In this document: positions 26,690-35,170 of the stretch, piece by piece
How positions within the stretch are numbered: position 1 is the first letter of the stretch
Layout of the letters: every line of letters starts with the position of its first letter
DNA from: Burkholderia sp. Bp8963
GTDB taxonomy: Bacteria; Pseudomonadota; Gammaproteobacteria; Burkholderiales; Burkholderiaceae
Direction of reading: 5' to 3'
Length of the DNA stretch: 64,000 bases
Assembly: GCF_003854275.1 (NCBI RefSeq)
Contig: NZ_QTQP01000036.1
Location: forward strand, 1-64,000
Program-made: the position numbers and the translations under genes
Notes under the pieces: model-generated
Told to the model about the DNA's origin: nothing
Databases searched by the model: none
The model's input: only the letters and a program-made list of their open reading frames with translations

Positions 26690-27439
26690 ATGAATGCTCA
26701 GGCAGATGGCGGCGTTTCCGCGGTCAACCGCGCGCTGACGGCGCTGCTGGCGTTCGGCAATGCGCCGAACGGATTGATGCTCGCGCAGGTCAGCGAGGCG
26801 ACGGGGCTCAACATGAGCACGTTGCTGCGCCTGTTCGAATCGCTCGAAATGTTCCAGTTCGTCAAGCGGATGCCCGACGGCCGCTATGTGCTCGGGCCCG
26901 CGACGTTCCACCTCGGCATGATGTATCGCGAATCGTTCCAGTTGCGCGAGCACGCCGTTCCGCTGCTGACGCGGCTGTCCGTGGAAACCGGCGAAACCGC
27001 GGCGTTCTACGTGCGCGACGGCGACGAGCGCGTGTGCCTGTACCGCGCGTATGCGCAGCGTGCGGTGCATACCAATGTGCGCGAAGGCGACCGCTTCCCG
27101 CTCGACGCGGGTGCGGCGGGGCGAGTCCTGCTTGCGTTCTCGGGCACGCGCGGCGGCGATTACGACAAGGTGGCCGAGCAGGGCTACGCGGTGTCGATCG
27201 CGGAACGCGACCCGGAGAGCGCGGCGATCGCGTGCCCGGTGTTCGGCGTGGGCCGCTCGGTCGCCGGCTCGATCTCGCTGGGCGTGCCGCGCTACCGCTT
27301 CAACAAGAAGGTGCTCGCCGACTACCTGCCGCGCGTGCAGGCCGCGGCGAGCGAGCTCACCCATACGCTGGGCGGCGATCTGCCGGCGGCGGGCAGCGTG
27401 CCCGCGACGATCAGCCCGCAAGGCGAGTTGCACGAATAA
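26690..27439 (+). CDS. IclR-family transcriptional regulator
   Basis: A 249-residue regulator. The N-terminal winged helix (VNRALTALLAFGNAPNGLML, QVSEATGLNMSTLLRLFESL, DGRYVLGPATFHLG) is followed by the IclR effector domain (LLTRLSVETGETAAFYVRDG, REGDRFPLDAGAAGRVLLAF, ACPVFGVGRSVAGSISLGVP). The effector is normally a small carboxylate of the controlled pathway. The frame opens at 26498, but the ATG at 26690, after GAGGTAGGT, gives the normal length. It lies between the two arms of the catabolic cluster, with two copies of a palindrome upstream, and probably controls both arms and itself. Confidence 0.9.
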   Translation: MNAQADGGVSAVNRALTALLAFGNAPNGLMLAQVSEATGLNMSTLLRLFESLEMFQFVKRMPDGRYVLGPATFHLGMMYRESFQLREHAVPLLTRLSVETGETAAFYVRDGDERVCLYRAYAQRAVHTNVREGDRFPLDAGAAGRVLLAFSGTRGGDYDKVAEQGYAVSIAERDPESAAIACPVFGVGRSVAGSISLGVPRYRFNKKVLADYLPRVQAAASELTHTLGGDLPAAGSVPATISPQGELHE

Positions 27440-27456
27440 TCGACAAGGAGAATGGA

Positions 27457-28734
27457 ATGTTCGAACCCGCAGCACAATCCGGGACCGAAGCCGCGCGCCA
27501 TGCGGCGCGCATCGGCCCGCTTCACGACCGTCAGTTCGACGCCGGCGCGCAGGGGCCGCTGGCAGGCGTACGCGTGATCGACCTGTCGCGCCTGATGGCC
27601 GGCAACATGCTGAGCGTGCAGCTCGCGGATTTCGGCGCGGACGTGGTCAAGGTCGAGCCGGAGCAGGGCGACACGCTGCGCGCGGTCGGCGCCGGCGGCG
27701 TCAGCACGAACTGGAAGGTGTATGGCCGCAACAAGCGCAGCGTGTGCGTCGACCTGCGCACCCCGGAAGGCATCGAGATCGTCCTCGCACTGGTGCGCGA
27801 TGCGGACGTCTTCATCGAGAGCTTCAAGCCCGGCGTGCTCGAACAGATGGGACTCGGCCCGCACGTGCTGCTGGCGATCCGGCCGAAGCTCGTGATCGCA
27901 CGCATCTCCGGATGGGGGCAGACGGGCCCGTACCGTCACAAGCCGGGCTTTGGCACGCTAGCGGAAGGCTACTCGGGCTTTGCGGCCATCAACGGCTTTG
28001 CCGATCGCGAACCGGTGCTGCCGCCGATGTTCCTCGGCGACATGACGGCAGGCCTGTCCGGCGCGATCGCGGTGATGGTCGCGCTGTGGGCGCGCGACGC
28101 GAACGACGCGCCGGGCCAGGTCATCGACGTGTCGTTGTTCGAGCCGCTGCTGTCGATTCTCGGGCCGTCCGCGGCCAACTACGCACTGACCGGCGCGATC
28201 AAGCCGCGTACCGGCAGCCGTTCGACCAACACGGCGCCGCGCAATGCGTATCGCACGCGTGACGACAAGTGGCTGTGCCTGTCGAGCTCGACGCAGACGA
28301 TGGCGGAGCGCCTGTTCCGCGCGATCGGCCGGCCCGATCTCGTGGACGACCCGCACTACCGCACCAATGTGCTGCGCGTGCAGCATGCGCAGGAACTCGA
28401 CGAGATCGTCGGCGGATTCATCGCGGCGCGCGATCTCGCGGAGAATCTCGCGTTCTTCGAGGACGCGGGTGTCACGGCCGGCCCGATCCATGATGTTAGC
28501 CAGATCGTTAAGGACGACTACGTGATAGAGCGGGAAGCGCTCGTGAATCTGCCCGACGAAGACGTCGGCACGATTCCGATGCACAACATCGCGCCGCGTT
28601 TCTCGCATACGCCCGGCACGTTCCGGCGGGCTGCGCCGCGGCTCGGCGAACACAACCGCGAGATTCTCGCGCCGTTGCTGGGCGAGCAAGCGTTCGCCCG
28701 TCTGGCCGAGTGCGGGGTGATCTGCCACGGATGA
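27457..28734 (+). CDS. CaiB/BaiF (class III) CoA-transferase
   Basis: A 425-residue family III CoA-transferase, which moves CoA between carboxylic acids. PLAGVRVIDLSRLMAGNM, ADFGADVVKVEPEQGDTLR, WKVYGRNKRSVCVDL, VFIESFKPGVLEQMGLG and SGWGQTGPYRHKPGFG are standard, with the nucleophilic Asp in FLGDMTAGLSGA. AAGGAG lies 7 bp before the ATG at 27457. It starts 17 bp after the IclR gene, so it is co-transcribed. With the divergent CoA-ester lyase it forms an activation and cleavage pair for an organic acid, as in itaconate or citramalate breakdown, though no hydratase of that pathway is present. Confidence 0.92.
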   Translation: MFEPAAQSGTEAARHAARIGPLHDRQFDAGAQGPLAGVRVIDLSRLMAGNMLSVQLADFGADVVKVEPEQGDTLRAVGAGGVSTNWKVYGRNKRSVCVDLRTPEGIEIVLALVRDADVFIESFKPGVLEQMGLGPHVLLAIRPKLVIARISGWGQTGPYRHKPGFGTLAEGYSGFAAINGFADREPVLPPMFLGDMTAGLSGAIAVMVALWARDANDAPGQVIDVSLFEPLLSILGPSAANYALTGAIKPRTGSRSTNTAPRNAYRTRDDKWLCLSSSTQTMAERLFRAIGRPDLVDDPHYRTNVLRVQHAQELDEIVGGFIAARDLAENLAFFEDAGVTAGPIHDVSQIVKDDYVIEREALVNLPDEDVGTIPMHNIAPRFSHTPGTFRRAAPRLGEHNREILAPLLGEQAFARLAECGVICHG

Positions 28735-28790
28735 CGGCGAACGCCGCGCCCGCACGGTCCGCGACAACCACAATCAAGGAGACTTTCGAC

Positions 28791-29819
28791 ATGAAACCGC
28801 GCTGGATACACCGGCCGCCCGGCTCGAACTGGGGAGATTTCGGCGCCGACGACCAGAAGGGCCGCCTCAACTGGCTGACGCCGCAGAAAACGCTGGAGGG
28901 CGTGCGTGAGGTGCGCGAAGGGCGCGTGTTTTCGCTGAGCCTGCCGCTCGACGTGCCGCGCGGCGGCGGCCTCAACGCCCGACGGCGGCCGCCCGCGATC
29001 ATGCCCGCGCTGCTGCACGACAGGCCGTACTTCGGCTACCGCGCGGACGAACAGGTCGCGCGTGCGACGGACGTCGTGTGCGACGACGCATTCTGCATGC
29101 ACTCGCAGTTCTCGACGCAATGGGATGCGCTGTCGCACGTCGGCGGCCTGTTCGACGCGGACGGCGACGGCGAGGCCGAGGCGGTGTTCTACAACGGCTA
29201 CCGGATGGGCGAGCACGTGCGGGTGCCGGAGGCCGGCGCGCCAGTGGGCGGCGCGCACGCGCTCGGAATCGAGCACATGGCGTCGTGCGGGGTGCAGGGG
29301 CGCGGCGTGATGATCGACCTGCGCCATCATTTCGGCGATGCGCGCCGCAAGATCGGCTACGCGGACCTGATGTCGGTGATGGCGGCCGACGGCGTCGTGG
29401 TCGAGCGCGGCGACATCGTCTGCCTGCATACCGGCTTCGCGGACTTGCTGCTTGCGGCCGCTGCTGCGGAGCCGGCCGACGGAACCGACGTGCATCGCGC
29501 CTGCTGCGTGCTCGACGGAGACGATCCGCAACTGCTCGAGTGGATCGACGTATCGGGGCTCGCGGCGCTGGTCGCGGACAACCATGCGGTCGAAGAGCGC
29601 CCGCAGCAGCCGGGGCCGCGCGCGGCACACGGGCCGCTGATGCCGCTGCACGCGCTGTGCCTGTTCAAGCTCGGCATCCATCTCGGCGAGCTGTGGCATC
29701 TGACGCCGCTCGCCAACTGGCTGCGCGCGCATGGGCGCAACCGCTTCCTGCTGACGGCGCCGCCGCTGCATCTGCGCGGCCTCGTCGGCTCACCGGTCAA
29801 TCCGGTCGCCACGGTCTGA
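28791..29819 (+). CDS. cyclase-family (kynurenine formamidase-like) hydrolase
   Basis: A 342-residue member of the cyclase family, metal-dependent hydrolases such as arylformamidase and isatin hydrolase. The metal-binding region appears as HSQFSTQWDALSHVG, with VMIDLRHHFGDARRK, GDIVCLHTGFADLLL and AAHGPLMPLHALCLFKLGIH. The canonical HxGTHxD is modified to FSTQWD, as in the long subgroup of this family. The ATG at 28791 follows AAGGAG; the frame is open to 28710, overlapping the CoA-transferase. It is third in the IclR operon. It may hydrolyse a lactone or amide intermediate; the substrate is unknown. Confidence 0.85.
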   Translation: MKPRWIHRPPGSNWGDFGADDQKGRLNWLTPQKTLEGVREVREGRVFSLSLPLDVPRGGGLNARRRPPAIMPALLHDRPYFGYRADEQVARATDVVCDDAFCMHSQFSTQWDALSHVGGLFDADGDGEAEAVFYNGYRMGEHVRVPEAGAPVGGAHALGIEHMASCGVQGRGVMIDLRHHFGDARRKIGYADLMSVMAADGVVVERGDIVCLHTGFADLLLAAAAAEPADGTDVHRACCVLDGDDPQLLEWIDVSGLAALVADNHAVEERPQQPGPRAAHGPLMPLHALCLFKLGIHLGELWHLTPLANWLRAHGRNRFLLTAPPLHLRGLVGSPVNPVATV

Positions 29820-29857
29820 GCCTGGCGCGACAACTCATTCTTTCCGGAGACAGCAGC

Positions 29858-31354
29858 ATGTCCAATCCATACGCGCTTGCCGTGACGGAGCGCATCGACC
29901 GTTTGCCGCCGACAGCCAGCATCTGGGGCCTCGTGCTGATGCTGAGCGTCGGCGGGTTCTTCGAGGTCTACGACCTGTTCCAGATGACCTACCTGCCGGC
30001 CGGTCTTGTACGCGACGGCATCTTTCACGTCGGCGCGAAGGGCCTGTTCGGCCTGTCCGATCAGGCGACGCTCGGCGCGGCCACGTTCATCGGCCTGTTC
30101 ATCGGCGAGATCGGCGTCGCCCCGCTGGCCGACCGCTTCGGCCGGCGCGCGGTCTTCACCGGTTCGCTGCTGCTCTATACGGTCGCGAGCCTCGCGATGT
30201 GCGCGCAGCACACCGCGGCGGGCATCCATCTGTGCCGGCTGGTCGCGGGCATCGGGGTCGGCGCCGAGCTGATCACGATCGGCGCGTTCCTGACGGAGCT
30301 CGTGCCGAAGGGCATGCGCGGCCGCGCGTTCGCGGTGTGCTTCGCGATCGGCTATCTCGCGATGCCCGTGCTCGCACTCGCGTCCTGGCTGCTGATGCCG
30401 CGCGCGCCGCTCGGCATGTCCGGCTGGCGCTGGATCATCCTCGCGGGCGGCAGCGGCGCGGTGATCGTCTGGTGGCTGCAGTCGCGGCTTCCGGAGTCGC
30501 CACGCTGGCTCGCGATGCGCGGCCGCACGGACGAGGCCGAAGCCGTGCTGCAGGCGATCGAGGCACGGGTCGCGCGTGAATCCGGCCAGCCGTTGCCCGC
30601 GGTGCCGCCTGTCGCGGCGGTCGACGCCGTCGATGCGGGGCACACGCGGGGGCACGCGCGCGCGGCATCGATGTGGGATGCACGCTATCGCGGCAGGACG
30701 CTGATGCTGATTGCGTTCAACGCATGCCTGAGCATCGGCTTCTTCGGCTTCAGCCAGTGGCTGCCGAGCCTGCTGGCCGCGCAGGGCACGCCCGTGACGA
30801 AGAGCCTGCTGTATGCGTTCGTGATTGCGTTTGCGTATCCGCTGTCGCCGTTCATCGCGAGCGCGGTTTCCGATCGGATCGAGCGCAAGTGGCTGATCGT
30901 CGCGACCGCGTTCGGCGTCGCGCTGTTCGGCACGGCATTCGCGCTGTCGTCGTCCGCCGCCGCGGTGATCGGATTCGGCATTCTGATCACGTTCTGCAAT
31001 ACGACGCTCGCGAGCAATGCCACCGCGTATCAGGCAGAAGTCTTTCCGACGGCCATCCGCAGCCGCGCGCTCGGCTTCGTGCACTCGTTCGGACGGCTGA
31101 CCGGCGTCGCGAGCAGCTATGTCGTCGCGCTGATCCTCGAGCATCTGGGCGCGCCGGGTGTGTTCGTGCTGATCGGCGCCAGCATGGTGGTCGTGGTGTT
31201 GTCGATTGGCGTGTTCGGTCCGCGCACCAATCACCGCTCGCTCGACGAGATCGCGGCGGCTGATGGCCCGCAGCCGGGCGCGGGCGATGTGACTGGCGCG
31301 CCGGACGCAACGGCCGCGTATCGCGCACCGGCGGTGCGCGCGCGGCAGCGGTAA
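29858..31354 (+). CDS. MFS transporter, sugar/aromatic-acid porter type
   Basis: A 498-residue twelve-helix major facilitator. Signatures: VGGFFEVYDLFQMTYLPAGL (helix 1 acidic motif of acid/H+ symporters), PLADRFGRRAVFTGSLLLYT (motif A), GIGVGAELITIGAFLTELVP, RWLAMRGRTDEAEAVL after helix 6, and EVFPTAIRSRALGFVHSFGR in the second half. The inner-membrane position and the operon with a CoA-transferase and cyclase suggest uptake of the acid handled by the cluster. GGAG precedes the ATG at 29858. The C-terminal 40 residues are Ala/Gly-rich and probably disordered. Confidence 0.9.
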   Translation: MSNPYALAVTERIDRLPPTASIWGLVLMLSVGGFFEVYDLFQMTYLPAGLVRDGIFHVGAKGLFGLSDQATLGAATFIGLFIGEIGVAPLADRFGRRAVFTGSLLLYTVASLAMCAQHTAAGIHLCRLVAGIGVGAELITIGAFLTELVPKGMRGRAFAVCFAIGYLAMPVLALASWLLMPRAPLGMSGWRWIILAGGSGAVIVWWLQSRLPESPRWLAMRGRTDEAEAVLQAIEARVARESGQPLPAVPPVAAVDAVDAGHTRGHARAASMWDARYRGRTLMLIAFNACLSIGFFGFSQWLPSLLAAQGTPVTKSLLYAFVIAFAYPLSPFIASAVSDRIERKWLIVATAFGVALFGTAFALSSSAAAVIGFGILITFCNTTLASNATAYQAEVFPTAIRSRALGFVHSFGRLTGVASSYVVALILEHLGAPGVFVLIGASMVVVVLSIGVFGPRTNHRSLDEIAAADGPQPGAGDVTGAPDATAAYRAPAVRARQR

Positions 31355-31569
31355 GCGGGAGGGGCGGCGGCGGCGCGGGCACGGCAGGCACGGGCAGGCG
31401 CCGCGGGCGCGGGTTTCGCCGCAACGCCTGCCGCCGGCACGCGCCTATCGCGTGTGGGATAATGCCGCGTTTGCCCGGAGCGCAGCTCAAGAGGTTGTAC
31501 GCAAGGGCGTGCGAGGGCCTTTATTCCCGTGGCCCGCTTCCTTTCTGCGAAATTTCTTCAGCAACCACC

Positions 31570-33429
31570 ATGCCCGCATACCGTTCCAAAACCTCCACCG
31601 CCGGCCGCAACATGGCGGGCGCGCGCTCGCTGTGGCGCGCCACCGGCATGAAAGACGACGATTTTTCCAAGCCGATCATCGCGGTCGTCAATTCGTTCAC
31701 CCAGTTCGTGCCCGGCCACGTACACCTGAAGGACCTCGGCCAGCTCGTCGCGCGCGAGATCGAGGCCGCGGGCGGCGTCGCCAAGGAATTCAACACGATC
31801 GCGGTCGATGACGGCATCGCGATGGGCCACGACGGCATGCTCTATTCGCTGCCGAGCCGCGACATCATCGCGGATTCCGTCGAGTACATGGTCAACGCGC
31901 ACTGTGCCGACGCAATGGTGTGCATCTCCAACTGCGACAAGATCACGCCCGGCATGCTGATGGCCGCGATGCGGCTCAACATTCCGGTGATCTTCGTGTC
32001 CGGCGGCCCGATGGAAGCCGGCAAGACGCGCCTCGCGAATCCGGTCACCAAGACCGTCGAGCTGAAGAAGCTCGACCTCGTCGACGCGATGGTGATCGCC
32101 GCGGACACCGCCTATTCCGACGCCGACGTGGCCGAGGTGGAGCGCTCCGCGTGCCCGACCTGCGGGTCGTGCTCGGGCATGTTCACGGCCAACTCGATGA
32201 ACTGCCTCACCGAGGCGCTCGGCCTGTCGCTGCCCGGCAACGGCACGGTGGTGGCCACGCACGCGGACCGCGAGCAGCTGTTCAAGCGCGCCGGCCGCCG
32301 TATCGTCGAGCTGACCCGCCAGCACTACGAGCAGGACGACGAGCGCGTGCTGCCGCGCTCGGTGGGCTTCAAGGCGTTCGAGAACGCGATGACGCTGGAC
32401 ATCGCGATGGGCGGCTCGACCAACACGATCCTGCACCTGCTGGCGATCGCGCGCGAAGCGGGCATCGAATTCACGATGACCGATATCGACCGCCTGTCGC
32501 GCATCGTGCCGCAGCTGTGCAAGGTCGCGCCGAACACCAACAAGTACCACATCGAGGACGTGCACCGCGCGGGCGGGATCATGGCGATCCTCGGCGAGCT
32601 GGACCGCGCGGGCAAGCTGCACACCGACGTGCCGACGGTGCACGCGCCGACGCTCAAGGACGCGCTGGACCAGTGGGACATCGTCCGCACGCAGGACGAT
32701 GCCGTTCGCACGTTCTACCTGGCCGGCCCGGCCGGCATTCCGACGCAGGTTGCGTTCAGCCAGGACACGCGCTGGCCGAGCCTGGATCTCGACCGCGCCG
32801 ACGGCTGCATCCGCTCGTACGAGCACGCGTTCTCGAAGGAAGGCGGCCTGGCCGTACTGACCGGCAACATCGCGCTCGACGGCTGCGTCGTGAAGACCGC
32901 CGGGGTGGACGAGAGCATCCTCGTGTTCGAGGGCACGGCTCACGTGACCGAATCGCAGGACGAGGCGGTCGAGAACATCCTTAGCGACAAGGTCAAGGCC
33001 GGTGACGTGGTGATCGTGCGCTACGAAGGCCCGAAGGGCGGCCCCGGCATGCAGGAAATGCTCTACCCGACGAGCTATATCAAGTCGAAGGGGCTCGGCA
33101 AGGCCTGCGCGCTGCTGACGGACGGCCGCTTCTCGGGCGGCACGTCGGGCCTGTCGATCGGCCACTGCTCGCCCGAGGCGGCAGCCGGCGGCGCGATCGG
33201 CCTCGTGCGCGACGGCGACAAGATCCGCATCGACATCCCGAACCGCACGATCGACGTGCTGGTGTCCGACGAGGAACTGGCACGCCGCCGCGAAGAGCAG
33301 AACGCGCTCGGATGGAAGCCTGCGAAGGTGCGTCCGCGCAAGGTGTCCGCGGCGCTCAAGGCGTACGCGAAGCTGGTCATGTCGGCCGACAAGGGCGCTG
33401 TGCGCGACCTGTCGCTGCTGGACGACTGA
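31570..33429 (+). CDS. ilvD: dihydroxy-acid dehydratase
   Basis: A 619-residue dehydratase converting 2,3-dihydroxy-3-methylvalerate and 2,3-dihydroxyisovalerate to 2-oxo acids in isoleucine and valine synthesis. Iron-sulfur cysteines are in CISNCDKITPG and CPTCGSCSGMFTANSMN. Other family motifs are DDGIAMGHDGMLYSLPSRDI, AMGGSTNTILHLLA, GPKGGPGMQEML and DGRFSGGTSGLSIGH. The length matches the E. coli-type enzyme. The frame extends upstream, but the ATG at 31570 (MPAYRSKTSTAGRNMAGAR) is the conserved start. It is transcribed alone, ending in a strong terminator. A core amino-acid gene on this replicon makes the replicon more than a dispensable plasmid. Confidence 0.97.
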   Translation: MPAYRSKTSTAGRNMAGARSLWRATGMKDDDFSKPIIAVVNSFTQFVPGHVHLKDLGQLVAREIEAAGGVAKEFNTIAVDDGIAMGHDGMLYSLPSRDIIADSVEYMVNAHCADAMVCISNCDKITPGMLMAAMRLNIPVIFVSGGPMEAGKTRLANPVTKTVELKKLDLVDAMVIAADTAYSDADVAEVERSACPTCGSCSGMFTANSMNCLTEALGLSLPGNGTVVATHADREQLFKRAGRRIVELTRQHYEQDDERVLPRSVGFKAFENAMTLDIAMGGSTNTILHLLAIAREAGIEFTMTDIDRLSRIVPQLCKVAPNTNKYHIEDVHRAGGIMAILGELDRAGKLHTDVPTVHAPTLKDALDQWDIVRTQDDAVRTFYLAGPAGIPTQVAFSQDTRWPSLDLDRADGCIRSYEHAFSKEGGLAVLTGNIALDGCVVKTAGVDESILVFEGTAHVTESQDEAVENILSDKVKAGDVVIVRYEGPKGGPGMQEMLYPTSYIKSKGLGKACALLTDGRFSGGTSGLSIGHCSPEAAAGGAIGLVRDGDKIRIDIPNRTIDVLVSDEELARRREEQNALGWKPAKVRPRKVSAALKAYAKLVMSADKGAVRDLSLLDD

Positions 33430-33488
33430 TCGACTGGGCAACTGACCGACCGCACCCGCGACGGGCCGCGTGCCCGTCTGCCGCGAAG

Positions 33489-33512
33489 CCGCTCTTCGGA
33501 GCGGTTTTTTTT
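33489..33512 (+). terminator. ilvD terminator
   Basis: CCGCTC (33489-33494), TTCG tetraloop, GAGCGG (33499-33504), then eight T residues. A textbook intrinsic terminator for ilvD, 60 bp after its stop. Confidence 0.92.
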
Positions 33513-33522
33513 CGCGTGCCGT

Positions 33523-34752
33523 TCAGCGCGTGGGTTCCGCTTCCAATGCGCCGGCTTCGTGATCGCGCCGCCGGTTCTTCACGCCGAACCACAGGATCGC
33601 GAGCGCGGCCGTCGCGAGCCACGGCAGCAGCAGGCCGTTGAGCGTCTGCCACCCGAATGCCTTGAGCAAGCCGCCGGCACCGAACGAGCAGGTCAGGCCG
33701 ACCACGAAGATCGTCATGTCGTTCGTGGCCTGCGCGCGGCTTTTCTCGGCCGGGCTGTAGGTGGCGGTCAGCAGCGTCGTGCTGCCGATGAACAGGAAAT
33801 TCCAGCCGATGCCAAGCAGCACGAGCGCGCCCGCGAACGAACCGAAGCTCACGCCGCTGAACGTTGCCAGCACGTGGCCGGCCAGCAGCGCGACGCCCGC
33901 GAGCATGATGCGCAGCGCGCCGAAGCGCGCGATGAGCGAACCCGTGAAGAAGGACGGCAGGTACATCCCGAGCACGTGGATCTGGATGACCGTCGCGGCC
34001 ACCGACAGCGCATGGTGATGGTGAACCATCGCGATCGGCGTCGCCGTCATCGCGAGGATCATCACGCCGAAGCCGGTCGCGGCGCCGAACAGCGCGACGA
34101 GATACGCCGGCTGCGTGACGATGCGCGCCCAGGGCCGCGCGCTGCGCGTATCGACGTGATCCGCCGTTGCGTCGGGCATGCGCAGGCCGCACAACACGCC
34201 GGCGGCGAGCAGCGACACGGCAGACAGGATCAGGAACGAGCCGACGTAAAGCGGCTGAAGCAGCGGCTGCAGCAGCGGCCCGCCGAAGCGGCCGAGGGTC
34301 GGGCCGAGCAGCGCGGCGACGATGCCGCCGCCGAGCACGAGCGCGATTGCGCGGGCGCGAAAGCCGTCGTCGGCGATTTCGCTGGCCGCGAAACGATAGA
34401 ACTGCGCGAACGACTGATAGGCGCCGACGAGAAACATGCCGAGCGCAAGAACGGCCAGCGAGCCCATCCACGTGCCGAGCGCTGCGACGAGACCGCCGAG
34501 TACGCCCAGCAACGCGCCGAGCACGAAGCCGGCGCGGCGGCCGACCCGTGCCATCCATGCGGACGCGGGAAACATCGCCGCCGCGGTGCCGAGGAACATG
34601 GCCGCGATCGGTGCGGTCGCCAGTTCGGCGCGGCTCGTCATCTGGCTGCCGGCCAGGCCGCCGACCGTCATCACGAGTACCGACGCGGTCTGGACCAGCG
34701 CCTGCGCGGTGGCAAGAACGAACACCTGACGGTGCATCTGTTGGCCGAACAT
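33523..34752 (-). CDS. MFS transporter
   Basis: A 409-residue, twelve-helix major facilitator of the drug/metabolite exporter type. The N-half loop shows AWMARVGRRAGFVLGALLGV (motif A variant). GAYQSFAQFYRFAASEIADDG, LGGGIVAALLGPTLGRFGG and a C-half with ARFGALRIMLAGVALLAG and YSPAEKSRAQATNDMTIFVV resemble bacterial exporters of the YfcJ/quinolone-resistance group. It ends in a basic tail (VKNRRRDHE). It is convergent with ilvD and preceded by a 418-bp gap. The substrate is unknown. Confidence 0.85.
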   Translation of the reverse strand: MFGQQMHRQVFVLATAQALVQTASVLVMTVGGLAGSQMTSRAELATAPIAAMFLGTAAAMFPASAWMARVGRRAGFVLGALLGVLGGLVAALGTWMGSLAVLALGMFLVGAYQSFAQFYRFAASEIADDGFRARAIALVLGGGIVAALLGPTLGRFGGPLLQPLLQPLYVGSFLILSAVSLLAAGVLCGLRMPDATADHVDTRSARPWARIVTQPAYLVALFGAATGFGVMILAMTATPIAMVHHHHALSVAATVIQIHVLGMYLPSFFTGSLIARFGALRIMLAGVALLAGHVLATFSGVSFGSFAGALVLLGIGWNFLFIGSTTLLTATYSPAEKSRAQATNDMTIFVVGLTCSFGAGGLLKAFGWQTLNGLLLPWLATAALAILWFGVKNRRRDHEAGALEAEPTR

Positions 34753-35170
34753 GGGGGAATCCTTTCGTGGAGGGCCGTACCGTGGGATGCACGATCGTGC
34801 CGGGACCGGGTCGAACAGCAGCGCTGACGTGCCGTCGCATTCGACCGGAGAACGCTGTCTAGTATGAGGAATAACCTTACGTTCTTCAAACGAATTGGCT
34901 TGGGACGATCCGCAGTTCTTTCAGTGATCGATATGAGGCGAACGGTTCGCGTGCGATGCGCGCGGTGGGTGCGTCCGGTGTCCGGTGGAATTCGCCGGCT
35001 CGACCTGCCGGCTGCCATCGAACGAAATCGAAAGGCGGCTGGTGGATAATGGTCGATTCCCGTCGGGTTCGGCAATCCGCTGTGTGCGTTCCGATCCGCC
35101 CGGCGTCGTGATGCGCGATTGACCGTCACACGACAGCAGATCCTCAGCCAATCCTGCAGCCCCAGAAAAC
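34753..35170. other. intergenic stretch, nothing found
   Basis: A 418-bp divergent promoter region between the MFS and EamA genes. No gene, clear operator or RNA was recognised. Confidence 0.6.

Noticed and set aside
26584..28734. 716-residue frame as a long CoA-transferase
   Set aside because: The first 291 codons run out of phase through the IclR gene; AAGGAG and the ATG at 27457 give the normal family length.
29357..31234. 625-residue minus-strand frame opposite the MFS gene
   Set aside because: Composition (Arg/Gln/His-rich) and the clear MFS protein on the other strand mark it as a shadow.
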